From positions 1 through 48,660 of the forward strand of contig CAUJJW010000116.1 in NCBI GenBank assembly GCA_963205105.1: a DNA stretch of 48,660 nucleotides, read 5' to 3'. The position numbers and the translations under genes were made by a program. Below the pieces are notes generated by a model. The model was not told where the DNA came from. It worked only from the letters and a program-made list of their open reading frames with translations, and did not search any database. Positions 1-9,132 of this stretch are shown here, piece by piece. This DNA comes from Verrucomicrobiota bacterium (GTDB lineage Bacteria; Verrucomicrobiota; Verrucomicrobiia; Limisphaerales; CAIMTB01). Within the stretch, counting starts at the first letter, position 1, and every line of letters starts with the position of its first letter.

Positions 1-10
1 GAAGGAGAGG

Positions 11-43
11 TTTCATGACGGTTTCATGCGGGTTTCAGGTTCA
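11..43. promoter_or_regulatory. Three-copy 11-bp direct repeat, likely response-regulator box
   Basis: Three head-to-tail units start at 11, 22 and 33: TTTCATGACGG, TTTCATGCGGG and TTTCAGGTTCA. The exact 11-bp period is that of OmpR/PhoB-family half-sites, where tandem winged-helix domains bind direct repeats. The site lies 61 bp before the histidine kinase start, so control by the partner regulator is plausible. A TGA at 16-18 could be the stop of a gene entering from the left, in which case the repeat would overlap that gene's 3' end. No regulator gene is visible in the window. Confidence 0.5.
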
Positions 44-103
44 TTCTGAGAACCTCCCTGGGTGGAATCACCCCCGGGATCCGAGCGCGGCCCACAGGAC
101 GCC

Positions 104-1522
104 ATGAAGATCCGGTCGCTTCGATTGCGGACGGTGGTCCAATTGCTGGCACTGCTGACGCTGATGCTGGCCGCGTTCTGTTGGGTGATGTTTCTGGTGA
201 TCCGCGACCGAGTGGATGCCGACGTCGATCAACTGGTCTACGACAAGGCCATCATTTCCGGTCTCAGCCTCAATTCGATCAACCCGGCCTGGGTGAAGAA
301 TGATCCACGCAATTGGGAGAGTCGGCGCTATGCGATCATGGGGCAGACCTTTGATACGAATTGGAACGTTCTCTATCGGTCGCCGAGAATGGCATCGCCG
401 ATCGAGCCGACGGAGCGGGCTCGCCGCGAAATGCGACATGCTCAGGGCTGGTTGATCGAGACGGTGGAGGCGGCCAATGGGGAACTCTTCCGGGTGGCGA
501 CGGTGGCGGCGCGTCTGGAGGTGGACAAGCCCACGCACGGCTTCGCGCAGGTAGGGGTGTCCTTGCGGGATCGGGACCGTGAAATATGGCGGTTTGTGAG
601 TTGGATGATTGGCGGAAGCGTCCTCGTGCTGGCGGCCGGGGGGTTGGCCGCGGTTCATCTGGGCGCGCAATGGTCGGCGCCCTTGGGCGTGATGGGGCAG
701 GCGGCGGAATCGGTGGACCCCCGGAACCTGTCCCGACAACGGATTGTTGCCCCGCCGGATGTGCCTGAAGTGACGCCCTTGGTGGTGGCGTTCAATTCCT
801 TGCTGGACCGTTTGGAAGGCATGCAATCCGCCCAGCAACGCTTTGTTGCGGATGCCTCCCATGAACTGAGGACACCGCTGACCATTTTGCGGGGTGAAAT
901 TGAGGTGGCGCTGCGACGTGATCGACCCGCCTCGGAATACCGGATGACGCTGGAGAGCTGTCGTGAGGAGATTGAGGCCCTGAGCCGGTTGGTGGACGGG
1001 TTGCTCGTGCTGGCGCGTTGTGACGGGGGGGATCAGCGATCGGCTCCCGCGCGCGGGGATCTTGGGCGGGCTGCGCGCGAGGTGTGCGAGCGTTTGTTGC
1101 CGCAGGCGACGGAGCGGCGGATCGAGATGGTGGTGGACGCCCTGGCGACGGTGTGGGTGCCCCTGGACGATGCCTCGCTGGACCGGTTGCTGCTGAACCT
1201 CGTGGACAACGCGCTTCGTCACTCCTCACCGGGTGAGCGAGTGTGGGTGCAGGTGACGGAGGAGCAGGGGGCCTCGGTGCTTCGAGTGGTGGATCAGGGC
1301 ATCGGAATTTCGGCCGAGCACCAATCGCGGATCTTCGACCGCTTTTATCGGGTGGACTCAGGAAGGTCACGGGAGGGGGGAGGCACCGGTTTGGGGTTGG
1401 CCATTGTGAAGGCCTTGGTGGAGTCGAGGGGGGGTACTGTAAAATTGCGTAGTGAAATTGGTAAGGGTAGTGAGTTTACGGTTTCCTGGCCTGCGTGTGA
1501 GAATTCTGTGGGTTCGAAGTGA
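104..1522 (+). CDS. Sensor histidine kinase (HAMP-HisKA-HATPase)
   Basis: A membrane two-component sensor kinase of 472 residues. The first transmembrane helix is near residues 11-33 and a periplasmic sensor segment follows. The second helix is near 163-187 (WMIGGSVLVLAAGG), then HAMP. The HisKA motif is DASHELRTPL with phospho-acceptor H253. The ATPase domain shows the N box (NLVDNALRHS), G1 (DQGIGIS), F box (IFDRFYRVD) and G2 (GGTGLGLAIV). The layout resembles CusS/heavy-metal-type OmpR-partner kinases, but the ligand cannot be told. I chose ATG 104, which sits just before the first helix; an in-frame GTG at 62 would add 14 residues without hydrophobic character. The cognate regulator is probably left of the window. 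The 3' end looks more AT-rich than the rest. Confidence 0.93.
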   Translation: MKIRSLRLRTVVQLLALLTLMLAAFCWVMFLVIRDRVDADVDQLVYDKAIISGLSLNSINPAWVKNDPRNWESRRYAIMGQTFDTNWNVLYRSPRMASPIEPTERARREMRHAQGWLIETVEAANGELFRVATVAARLEVDKPTHGFAQVGVSLRDRDREIWRFVSWMIGGSVLVLAAGGLAAVHLGAQWSAPLGVMGQAAESVDPRNLSRQRIVAPPDVPEVTPLVVAFNSLLDRLEGMQSAQQRFVADASHELRTPLTILRGEIEVALRRDRPASEYRMTLESCREEIEALSRLVDGLLVLARCDGGDQRSAPARGDLGRAAREVCERLLPQATERRIEMVVDALATVWVPLDDASLDRLLLNLVDNALRHSSPGERVWVQVTEEQGASVLRVVDQGIGISAEHQSRIFDRFYRVDSGRSREGGGTGLGLAIVKALVESRGGTVKLRSEIGKGSEFTVSWPACENSVGSK

Positions 1523-1530
1523 GTCGTGAC

Positions 1531-1558
1531 TTGACTCTAATAATTCCCGCCAGATACT
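1531..1558 (+). promoter_or_regulatory. Candidate sigma70-type promoter before the PEP-CTERM gene
   Basis: TTGACT at 1531-1536 (5 of 6 matches to the -35 consensus) is followed after 16 bp by GATACT at 1553-1558 (4 of 6). This is the most AT-rich stretch between the kinase stop and the next gene, and it would give a 5' UTR of about 60 nt. Matches of this quality occur by chance, so this is only a candidate. Confidence 0.3.
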
Positions 1559-1599
1559 CCGCCGCATAGCCACACAGCCTACGAGGAATCTCTCGAAAC

Positions 1600-1630
1600 A
1601 AGGAGGCGTGTGGTGAAACCCAACACATGA
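1600..1630 (+). promoter_or_regulatory. Strong Shine-Dalgarno with 5-codon leader ORF overlapping the next start
   Basis: AAGGAGG at 1600-1606 is a near-perfect Shine-Dalgarno but lies 20 nt before the ATG at 1627, too far for normal use. A GTG at 1613 is spaced 6 nt from it and opens a five-codon frame (V/M-K-P-N-T) that stops at TGA 1628-1630. That stop overlaps the downstream ATG as ATGA. Ribosomes loading here could reinitiate on the PEP-CTERM gene. The arrangement is seen directly; the coupling is inferred. Confidence 0.35.
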
Positions 1631-2241
1631 AGAGTCTCCCATGGACTGGTTCCCTACTTCGTGCCTCCTGGCTTTCCGTTTTTGTCGGTCTGGCGGGCTC
1701 GGCGCCTGTCAGCGGTGTGGTCCTGTTGGATTCATCCGGGGCGGTGGCCGGCATTGATGGTCTTCGAATCACGGGAGGCGGTTTGGATGGCACATTTGAC
1801 ATTCGCTTCTCGGGAGTCGGGCTGGCGGTAGCGCTGGGTACTGTTCCAGATCAACTACTGCTGTATAACAATCCCGCTTACAGCTCACTCACTGCCCAGG
1901 TGGTTGCAGCCTCGATTAGTGAGGTCTTGACCACAGGGGGTCACGAGCTGGTGTGGGACGGTAATCAGGCGGCGACATTCTTTACGGTGCCTTACGCCTC
2001 GGTTCCTGAACCGGGCTCGACGTATTCCTTCTTCAACTACGCCTACAACCAAAGCATCTCACCCCCGGCGGAGTGGGTGTTGGGTGGCGAAATCGATCTG
2101 AGCAATCACTTTCTCGGACCCATGGTGCTGATGCAGTCAGCCGGTCCATCAGCGTCAGCTCCGGAGCCGGTGACGTTCGCGTGCTTTAGCGGCGCTCTGC
2201 TCGTGGCGTTTGCGGGTTGGCGTCAGCGTCGGACCAGTTGA
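1627..2241 (+). CDS. PEP-CTERM sorting-domain protein
   Basis: A secreted protein of 204 residues. It has an N-terminal signal sequence (about 1-30) and a beta-rich middle with no family I recognise. The C-terminal PEP-CTERM signal spans about 179-204: PEP, a hydrophobic helix (FACFSGALLVAFAGW) and a basic RQRR tail. Such tails are cut by an exosortase during export, and the proteins are usually tied to exopolysaccharide or biofilm matrix. No exosortase gene lies in this window. The stop overlaps the convergent gene at 2223-5765 by 19 bp, tail to tail. The likely start context is a coupled leader ORF. Codon use looks less GC-extreme than its neighbours. Confidence 0.85.
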   Translation: MKSLPWTGSLLRASWLSVFVGLAGSAPVSGVVLLDSSGAVAGIDGLRITGGGLDGTFDIRFSGVGLAVALGTVPDQLLLYNNPAYSSLTAQVVAASISEVLTTGGHELVWDGNQAATFFTVPYASVPEPGSTYSFFNYAYNQSISPPAEWVLGGEIDLSNHFLGPMVLMQSAGPSASAPEPVTFACFSGALLVAFAGWRQRRTS

Positions 2242-5200
2242 ACCTGAAGTCGGAAGAACTGCACGGCATCGGCAGGTGCTGGAAGTGACAGCCGCACATT
2301 TCCGTCCGCCTCGGCGGGTCGCGATGCCAGGAGGGTGAAGGGACCTTGCAGGCTGGGTGAACCCAGCAGCGAAAACCGCCATGCCGGGCCGGTTGGTTGA
2401 GCAAAGGCCGGGGCATGGCTCCAGTTCACCTCGATTTCCCCCAATGGAGAGAGCGCGATCTCGAGTTCCGGTTCGCCCAGTTCCAAAGGGGCCACCGGAG
2501 GTAGATTGCCCGCGTCCAGGGGGTCCGTGCCTTCCTGCATTTCCTGGACGTCCGAGTAACCGTCCTGATCGGAGTCGTTGAAGGGGCCTTCTCCCAACCC
2601 CCCCAGAAAAAGTCGTTCCCAGGCGTCCGGCAGCAGGTTGCCGTTAAGATCCACCAGGGGGACGTCGGGGAGAGAGGTGACGTGTGCGGAGACGACCTCG
2701 AACCCCGGGACTCCGCCGCAAGCCGATGAAGTGGCGGTGGTGAAGGCCGCGATGGCGACCAGGGTCCCTGGGGGAAGATCGAAGGATTCTGGCAGCTTGT
2801 AGGCGGTGCCGTTGGCATCGAAGAGAGCGATGGCTTCGGACACGCCGACCGTGCGATCGACCACGGTGCAGGGGGCGGTCCAGGTGTCCTCGCGGAGACG
2901 TACGATCAGGTTGGTTGGGGCTCGAACAGGGACGCTGCCCAGTGCGTCGAGAACCGCGTTTTGGGCGGAAGTCCATTGGTCGGCCGAAACTTCCAGGTCT
3001 TCGAGGTACGCGTTGGGCACGGAACCGGTCCACACAAACTGCCGCAACACATCGAACGGGGGGAGGTATCGACCCGGCAGGGCGGTGTTGGAGCGGGCGC
3101 TGAGTTGGTAGATCGATTCCGCTAGGTCGCGGAGGGCGGTGCGGGCGGGATCGGTGGAGGGCAGAAAGGAGGGCAACGCCAGGCTGGAGCCGGCGAGCAC
3201 CGCGGGGTCGGGGACCCACGGGGGGCCGGTTGGAGGCGGTGTCGGTTGCGCGGGCGCTGCCGGGGATAAGGGCTGGTACAGGGATTGCAGGAGCGGGCTG
3301 GAGGGAGACCAACGGCCGGCTTCGTTCGCGCGGAATGGGAACAACGTGAGGTTGGTGGCCTCGGCATGGCCGCGGGCCCACAGCGCACCGGCGACCCAGG
3401 CCTCGGCCAGTCGGGCGGCCATGGCGTCCATGGGCGTGAGTTCGCTGGGGGGTGTGGGAGGCTGAAGCACAGGACCGGCGGCGGCTTTGGCGGCAGCGAT
3501 CCAGGCATTGGCTTCGGCCAAGGGGGATCCTCCGGCTGAGCCATAAGCGTAGGAAACCCCCACGGGCGAGGCCGGGGCTGGGCTGAGCAGTCGAATCAGC
3601 TCACGGCCTGCGCTGGGATCCGATGCGGCCGTTTCGATGTCGAAATGCGGATCCGTCGCTGCAATGAGCAGGGGCAATCTGGGGTCCACGGGCAATCCAG
3701 CGATCCGGGCTGTGTTGGAACCGGAAGGACCGGAAAGGTGGGCGACTGCCCCCGCGCCCAGCAGACCGCCGGAAAGTTGGTACATGCGCACGGGAGCTCC
3801 GGTTCGAGCCAGGGTGAGTTCTCCCGACAGCGCGTCGATCGGGCGTGGCCGAAGCGAGAATGTCCTTCCTGCGGCGGGAGCTTGGAGGGCGTCCTTGACC
3901 GGTTTCGAAGTGGCATCGAGTGGATCGGTGTCGGAAAGCAACTCCCGCAAGTCACTGACGCCGTCGTCGTCGGAGTCCCCATCCGAATGCGGGTCCAGTT
4001 TTTTGCCGAGCGCGACGAAATCGGGGAGTCCATCGGCGTTGGAATCCAGGGTGGCAGGGGGGCGGGTGAACTCGTAACGGACCGTCTGGATGGCGGATCG
4101 CGCGGTGCCGAGTGGCGGGTGGGCGTAATAGCTGACGGTGGTGTCTTCAGTGAGGGGAACTGGCGAGCCGGTGAACAGCACCCAGTCGCCGGTGTGGTTG
4201 AGGCGATAGCGGACTGCGTGCAGCGGGTTGGCCAGCTGGAAGGCGAAGGCGATTCCGGTTTTGTAGCGGCCAGGAGCTGGGCGGATGGAAACCTCGCTGA
4301 CGACGTCGCCGTAGGCCGGGGAAAAGGCGTAGAGCGATATGGCGGCATGGACCTGGTTGACCAGACCGAACTGGGTCTGCGCATGGGGCGCTCCCACTGC
4401 TGAGGGCACGGGCGAATCCAGGCCGGCGGCATCGCCCAGGAAGGATTCGGCGACGACGCTGAGAACTGGGGGGCCGCCTGCGATGGAGAAGCTCGAGGTC
4501 CAGTCCGGGACGTTGCGGGTGCGGACGAGTCCAGGGTTGGGAGTGACGAAGGGTTCGGAGGCGAATTCCAGGACATTGCCGCCCGCAGGTGCGCCGGGGA
4601 GGGAAGGCAAGGCGCCCCAGGGACCGGGCACCCAATCGGAGCCCTGTCGGATGACGCGTTGGAACAGGGTGGAACGACCCTCGGATCCGGCCACGAGCAG
4701 CAAACTGCCGTCGGCGAGTCCGACTGCGGTGGTGAAGGAACCGGACTCGGGGGCAGCGAACGTGGCGAGAGTGGTCCAGGTGTTGGTGCCATCGAAGCGG
4801 AGCAGTATGGCACTGACCGGGCTGAGGGTGGTGACGAGGAGGAGCGGTGGTGCGCCGGGTTGTTCGATCAGTCGCACGAGGTCCGGGGATTCCACCGACA
4901 TCGAGTTGGTTTGTTGGGCGTTGACGTTCAGGACGCCGTTCGCCAGGGGGGCGTAGCTGATCCCTGTTTCTCCGGGTTCCCAGGAAATCAGGTGATGATT
5001 GGCGCCGGCGTTGAAGGTGGCGATGAGGTGGTTTCCGGAGGGGGGAAGATTGGTGATGTTCCACGCCAGCGACACGGGCGCTGCCGAGGCGTTGTAAACT
5101 TCGAGGCGTGCCTGCGTGCCTTCGCGGTAGGTCACGGTGTAGCCGGGGATTAAGGCGGCGTGGGACAATCGTTGGAGGCCGAGCAGCCGTGGTTCGGGTG

Positions 5201-5765
5201 TTGTTTCGTCGAGCGGTGAGAAGGTGTTTCCGTCCTGGTTTCGGGTGCGGGCGATGCGCTGGGGCTTGGCTCCATTCAGCATGGAAGCGGTGACCAGATC
5301 ATCGAAGCCGGTGTTTCCGGGGCCTGGCAGATTGACAGCCGCGGGATAAGTGGGGCCGATGCCGGAGACGAAAAGCTCCTGGGGCAAGGCGGGAGTGGCA
5401 GAGGCCGGCAGATCGACCAGGAGCAGGCGGTTGGCGTCGGGAGAGGTCACCACCAAACCATCGTGACCGAGAGCCAGGAGACGGCCCGCGGATGCACCCG
5501 AGATGGAATGCAGGCCGGAGGATCGAGTGGCGTGCCAGGCGTGGGCGCCCGGGCTTGTCTGGTAGGCAACGCGAATGGCTCCGGAGCGGCGATCGATCAA
5601 CGCGACGTCGGTGCGGCCGTCTCCATCGAAGTCGGCGAGCACGGTGAATTCCGCGTCGCTCGCGTACGAGGCGCCATTCTGTGCCTGGGCGGTCGGGGGT
5701 GCGAGGGTGCTGAAAAGGACCAAGGCCAGGACGAGCCGGCAGAAACTGTGGAAGACAGAGTTCAT
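2223..5765 (-). CDS. Giant secreted protein with FG-GAP-like and Ca-binding-type repeats
   Basis: A predicted exported protein of 1180 residues starting MNSVFHSF, with a signal peptide ending near the AQAQ segment. I see an FG-GAP/VCBS-like calcium motif near residues 35-70 (LADFDGDGRTDVALID) and a chitobiase-C-terminus-like segment near 517-565. Two thrombospondin-type-3-like acidic repeats lie near 585-620 (DGDSDDDGVSDLREL) and 1037-1082 (NDSDQDGYSDVQEM). A short beta domain ends in FFRL, common in verrucomicrobial secreted proteins. ATG at 5765 is chosen because sequence upstream in this frame is Arg/Pro-rich shadow coding, and because the ATG overlaps the preceding gene's TGA by 4 bp (ATGA), implying translational coupling. 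It is the third of three adjacent giant genes. Function is unknown; adhesion or polysaccharide binding are possible. Confidence 0.8.
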   Translation of the reverse strand: MNSVFHSFCRLVLALVLFSTLAPPTAQAQNGASYASDAEFTVLADFDGDGRTDVALIDRRSGAIRVAYQTSPGAHAWHATRSSGLHSISGASAGRLLALGHDGLVVTSPDANRLLLVDLPASATPALPQELFVSGIGPTYPAAVNLPGPGNTGFDDLVTASMLNGAKPQRIARTRNQDGNTFSPLDETTPEPRLLGLQRLSHAALIPGYTVTYREGTQARLEVYNASAAPVSLAWNITNLPPSGNHLIATFNAGANHHLISWEPGETGISYAPLANGVLNVNAQQTNSMSVESPDLVRLIEQPGAPPLLLVTTLSPVSAILLRFDGTNTWTTLATFAAPESGSFTTAVGLADGSLLLVAGSEGRSTLFQRVIRQGSDWVPGPWGALPSLPGAPAGGNVLEFASEPFVTPNPGLVRTRNVPDWTSSFSIAGGPPVLSVVAESFLGDAAGLDSPVPSAVGAPHAQTQFGLVNQVHAAISLYAFSPAYGDVVSEVSIRPAPGRYKTGIAFAFQLANPLHAVRYRLNHTGDWVLFTGSPVPLTEDTTVSYYAHPPLGTARSAIQTVRYEFTRPPATLDSNADGLPDFVALGKKLDPHSDGDSDDDGVSDLRELLSDTDPLDATSKPVKDALQAPAAGRTFSLRPRPIDALSGELTLARTGAPVRMYQLSGGLLGAGAVAHLSGPSGSNTARIAGLPVDPRLPLLIAATDPHFDIETAASDPSAGRELIRLLSPAPASPVGVSYAYGSAGGSPLAEANAWIAAAKAAAGPVLQPPTPPSELTPMDAMAARLAEAWVAGALWARGHAEATNLTLFPFRANEAGRWSPSSPLLQSLYQPLSPAAPAQPTPPPTGPPWVPDPAVLAGSSLALPSFLPSTDPARTALRDLAESIYQLSARSNTALPGRYLPPFDVLRQFVWTGSVPNAYLEDLEVSADQWTSAQNAVLDALGSVPVRAPTNLIVRLREDTWTAPCTVVDRTVGVSEAIALFDANGTAYKLPESFDLPPGTLVAIAAFTTATSSACGGVPGFEVVSAHVTSLPDVPLVDLNGNLLPDAWERLFLGGLGEGPFNDSDQDGYSDVQEMQEGTDPLDAGNLPPVAPLELGEPELEIALSPLGEIEVNWSHAPAFAQPTGPAWRFSLLGSPSLQGPFTLLASRPAEADGNVRLSLPAPADAVQFFRLQVQLVRR

Positions 5766-8700
5766 GGAACGTCGACGGGTTGGGTGGAGACGATCTCGAC
5801 GGGTTCGTGGGTGAGACCTCGGAAGCGGACGAGCACGTACCGGTAGCGGGCGCCTTCGACGACGGGGTGGGTGTCCAGCAGGTAGATGCCGCGTTGGGTG
5901 GGGTCGGCGTTCGGCTCTTGGAGGAGTCGGATGAAGGGGTCGCGGATCACCGTCACGTTCTGACCTGCGAACGAACCGGATTCGAAGGCGATGGATTCCA
6001 TTAGCGGACTGACTTGGAGCACATCGCCGGAGACCCGGGGAAAGAGCAGGTTGGGAACCTGGTAGCGATAGAGGACAACGCCCAGGAGGGATTCGCCGGC
6101 GAGGGACTGGTACACATGTTCCACGGGGTTCCGGTGTCCGAGGAAGTAATCCGGCAGGGCTGGGTTGGGTGAGGTGATGAGGGAGGTCAATTCGCCGATG
6201 CGCACGGCGAGACCCTCCCACGGTCGGTTGGGTGTGTCGGCGGGGCGGACGACCCGGGCGAGGACCTTGGGATACGTCTCGTCGTTGGGCAGGGGGAGAG
6301 GGCGGGCGGGCCAGCGGACATCGGGGCCGAGCAGGTTGGTGTTGCCCCAGAGGAAACGTTCGACGTTGCTGGCCGGGCTTTCGGAGCCGGTGACGGTGAG
6401 GGCTTTGACAAAGACGGTGACCTCATTGCCGAGGGCAGCTTTGGCCGGGATGCTGAAGACCGGTCCCGCGCCCAGCGCCGGCCCGATGCGCGGGGTCAAA
6501 TAGCGGCGGAAGAGCTTGGGCGGCATTTGGAAATTCTCACCAAAAAGCAAACCGGGTGGTGCCTCATCGGCGGGGATCAATTCGGGGGCGAGATCGGAGC
6601 CTGGCGCGAGGGGAGTGCCGCCGATCCAGACCTCGAAACGCTCGACGCCGTAGGTGGGGCAGAACCACTCCAGGACCATGCGCGGGTCGGCCGGGGTTCC
6701 GCTGGAGGCGATGGCGGACAGGATGGGAGTAGCGATCGGGGTGGTGCCCTCGGAGCGCACGCATCCGATTTCGATCATGGGACCGGCGTTGCCGTGTTCG
6801 TCGAGGTATTGGACAAAGTAACAGAGCTGGGAGGCGTTCGCGGGAGGGCCGTCATCCAGGGCCTCCACGATGTCGCCTTGTTGGAAGGTGCCGTCGCCCT
6901 GGGCGATCAAGGTGGACGGGTGGCTGTCGACGCGGCGGAACAATCGCCATTCATGCGTCCCATCGGGTGGAAAGAGAGTCACGATCAGTGGATCGATCTC
7001 GCCCGACCCTTCGTTTTCGGGAGGAACCGGATCGTGCACCTCGCAACCCCGGCCAACGGGAGAGCGCGAGGCGGTCGTGCTGGCGACAAACCCGACCCGG
7101 AGGCGGCGGTCCAGCTGGCTGGGAAGGCCCACGCTGGCGGCGGTGTTGACCGTTTCGGAGACGACTCCGTTGGCGGTTCCGATGCGGCAGGAGAACTGGG
7201 GCGGGGTGAGGGCGCCGTTGACGAGGGCGACCCAGGACGCGCGAAGAACGATGCTGGTTTGGCCCTCAAGGAAATAGCGCCGTCCGAGAAGGGTCGGAGG
7301 GTTTGGGGATGTTTGTGGGCGAGCGAAGAATTCCACCCAACTCACCGCCGGACTGGTCCGTGTGCAGGCCAGGTCGTATTCCCGGACGCTGGGGTTGGAG
7401 TTGGTGCCGGGACCTTCGGAAGTGGAAGGGAGCAAGGCGACCGTGGCTCGGACGCAATGGATGGAGACTCGGCCGCCGCCGCCGGTGGGACCGGAGAAGT
7501 CGCGCAACACGCCGAAGGCCGGCGACGAATGTCCCGAGAGGTTGGGGGCGGGGGCGCAGGCGCCGTCGTCCTGGGCGCGCACGGTGTACCAGATGGTTTG
7601 GCCGGCGTGAGTGGCGGCTTCGGGGGCACCCGGACCATCATCGACGTACGTCCGTTCCTTGCGACCGGGCAGGTGTGGCAGGGGTCCGGCGATGCGTTGG
7701 GCGAGCGGGTTGGGCGCTAGCGTGTGGAACTGGGCGATGCTGGACCAGCGGTAGACGTAGTACTGTGTGGTGTGCTCCGCGCCGGCATCGACGTTCTGGT
7801 CCCAAGTCAAAACGAGGCGTTGCTGACGGGTGTCGCCGACCGGGTCATGGGCGTAGGCTGTCTCGACCCGCAGCTGAAGCGGCGGCGGTGGCGGCATGCG
7901 ATCGCAGACGGTGATGAGCGTTCCGGGTGAGACGAGGCCGTCGCGGCCGAGGATGTCGCGGGCGGTGACGAAGTAATAGAAGCGGGCGCCGTTGTGGAAG
8001 ATGTCCTTGGGCAGGGGCGAGTCGGGGTTGGTGCGATCGTTGCCGTCGTTGAAGAAGTAGTTGGTGGGCGAAGCGGCCAGGGCGGCGGCTTCGGCGGGAT
8101 TCAGCATCTGAGTGGACAGAATCGGTGACCGATTGACCTGGTGGGCGTTGGTGGACGTTCGGACCAGTTGCAGCAGGGCGGCAGTCGCTGGCGGGGCGAG
8201 ATGGAATCCCTGGGACTCGGCGAGATCAGCATCGACCCGGAAGACATTGAACCCGTGATTCGCGAGGGACAGTCGGCGGAGTTCGGGTGGGGTGGGCCAG
8301 AGCAGTTTCACGTTCAGATCGCCCTGTGGTGAGGCGTCGACGGTCTCGATGGGGGCGCCGGGTGCTGGAAGGACGAGGGGTAGGCCGGCGACGACGGTCA
8401 CCCGGCCGACGACAGCGAGGTCGGCGTTTTGGGCAAGATCATGCAGGCGGATCTCGAAGGTGGTGGCTGTTCCGGCCGGGCCGGGGAGAAGTTCGGCGTG
8501 TCCGAAGCCGATGGCCATGGCGGCTGCGGGATGCAGGCGGGCGAGGAGGAACAGGTTTTCGCAATGCTCAGGATCGCGGAGTGCGCCGCGGATCACGGCG
8601 GAGAGTTTTTGCGGCAGTCCGATGGCATCGTCGGGGACGACCTGATCGAACATGCCGTCGATGGCGGATTCGAGGGTGATGGCGGGGTGGCCGAGTTGCT

Positions 8701-9070
8701 GGGCGCGATCGAAAAGCGGTGCGAGAACGATGGGATCCGTTTGGACGCCGGCGATGGAACGGCGGACATAGGGCTGTGGGGAGTCGGCGGTGCCGGGTTT
8801 CGCGTAAATGGCGAACGCGCGTTCCTTGACGAGTGCCGGGGAGGGGCTGGCCCAGAGCAGGTAGGCCCAGGGTCGGCCCTGGCTGTCGGTGGTGGTGGTG
8901 CCGGTGGCGTAGAGCAGTTGATCGAACGGGGCCTGGGCCCGGGCCAGATGTGAGGCGAGCAGACCCAAGCAGGCGAAGGTCAGGGCCACGATCAGGCGCA
9001 GCAAGCCATGGGGCGCTAGGACGGACGGGTGGGCGCTCCGGAGTCCTGATGACGAGACGGTGTGGGGCAT
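5762..9070 (-). CDS. Giant secreted protein with fibronectin-III-like modules
   Basis: A predicted secreted protein of 1102 residues. After a basic n-region, the signal sequence core is LLRLIVALTFACLGLLASHLA with cleavage near ARAQA. The body is a string of beta-sandwich-like modules with fibronectin-III flavour, for example RLVLTWDQNVDAG followed by YYVYRW. There are no transmembrane helices after the signal and no enzymatic motif that I recognise. I chose ATG 9070 because it puts a conventional signal peptide first; an in-frame ATG at 9151 would add 27 residues and overlap the upstream gene by 19 bp. Its stop overlaps the next gene by 4 bp. It is the middle gene of the giant-protein trio, so co-production with both neighbours is likely. 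Confidence 0.78.
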   Translation of the reverse strand: MPHTVSSSGLRSAHPSVLAPHGLLRLIVALTFACLGLLASHLARAQAPFDQLLYATGTTTTDSQGRPWAYLLWASPSPALVKERAFAIYAKPGTADSPQPYVRRSIAGVQTDPIVLAPLFDRAQQLGHPAITLESAIDGMFDQVVPDDAIGLPQKLSAVIRGALRDPEHCENLFLLARLHPAAAMAIGFGHAELLPGPAGTATTFEIRLHDLAQNADLAVVGRVTVVAGLPLVLPAPGAPIETVDASPQGDLNVKLLWPTPPELRRLSLANHGFNVFRVDADLAESQGFHLAPPATAALLQLVRTSTNAHQVNRSPILSTQMLNPAEAAALAASPTNYFFNDGNDRTNPDSPLPKDIFHNGARFYYFVTARDILGRDGLVSPGTLITVCDRMPPPPPLQLRVETAYAHDPVGDTRQQRLVLTWDQNVDAGAEHTTQYYVYRWSSIAQFHTLAPNPLAQRIAGPLPHLPGRKERTYVDDGPGAPEAATHAGQTIWYTVRAQDDGACAPAPNLSGHSSPAFGVLRDFSGPTGGGGRVSIHCVRATVALLPSTSEGPGTNSNPSVREYDLACTRTSPAVSWVEFFARPQTSPNPPTLLGRRYFLEGQTSIVLRASWVALVNGALTPPQFSCRIGTANGVVSETVNTAASVGLPSQLDRRLRVGFVASTTASRSPVGRGCEVHDPVPPENEGSGEIDPLIVTLFPPDGTHEWRLFRRVDSHPSTLIAQGDGTFQQGDIVEALDDGPPANASQLCYFVQYLDEHGNAGPMIEIGCVRSEGTTPIATPILSAIASSGTPADPRMVLEWFCPTYGVERFEVWIGGTPLAPGSDLAPELIPADEAPPGLLFGENFQMPPKLFRRYLTPRIGPALGAGPVFSIPAKAALGNEVTVFVKALTVTGSESPASNVERFLWGNTNLLGPDVRWPARPLPLPNDETYPKVLARVVRPADTPNRPWEGLAVRIGELTSLITSPNPALPDYFLGHRNPVEHVYQSLAGESLLGVVLYRYQVPNLLFPRVSGDVLQVSPLMESIAFESGSFAGQNVTVIRDPFIRLLQEPNADPTQRGIYLLDTHPVVEGARYRYVLVRFRGLTHEPVEIVSTQPVDVP

Positions 9071-9132
9071 GGCCGATGGGTTGGGACCGGTTCCGAGGGG
9101 TGGGATGCCTGTCTCCAAGGACCGGGTGTGGG

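Noticed and set aside
68..1222. Minus-strand frame of about 380 codons across the histidine kinase
   Set aside because: The plus strand encodes all kinase boxes; the antisense product is Arg/His/Pro-rich shadow sequence.
5766..6221. N-terminal extension of the 1180-residue protein to an ATG at 6221
   Set aside because: The extension is Arg/Pro-rich, overlaps the 1102-residue protein's coding region by about 450 bp and precedes a good signal peptide at 5765.
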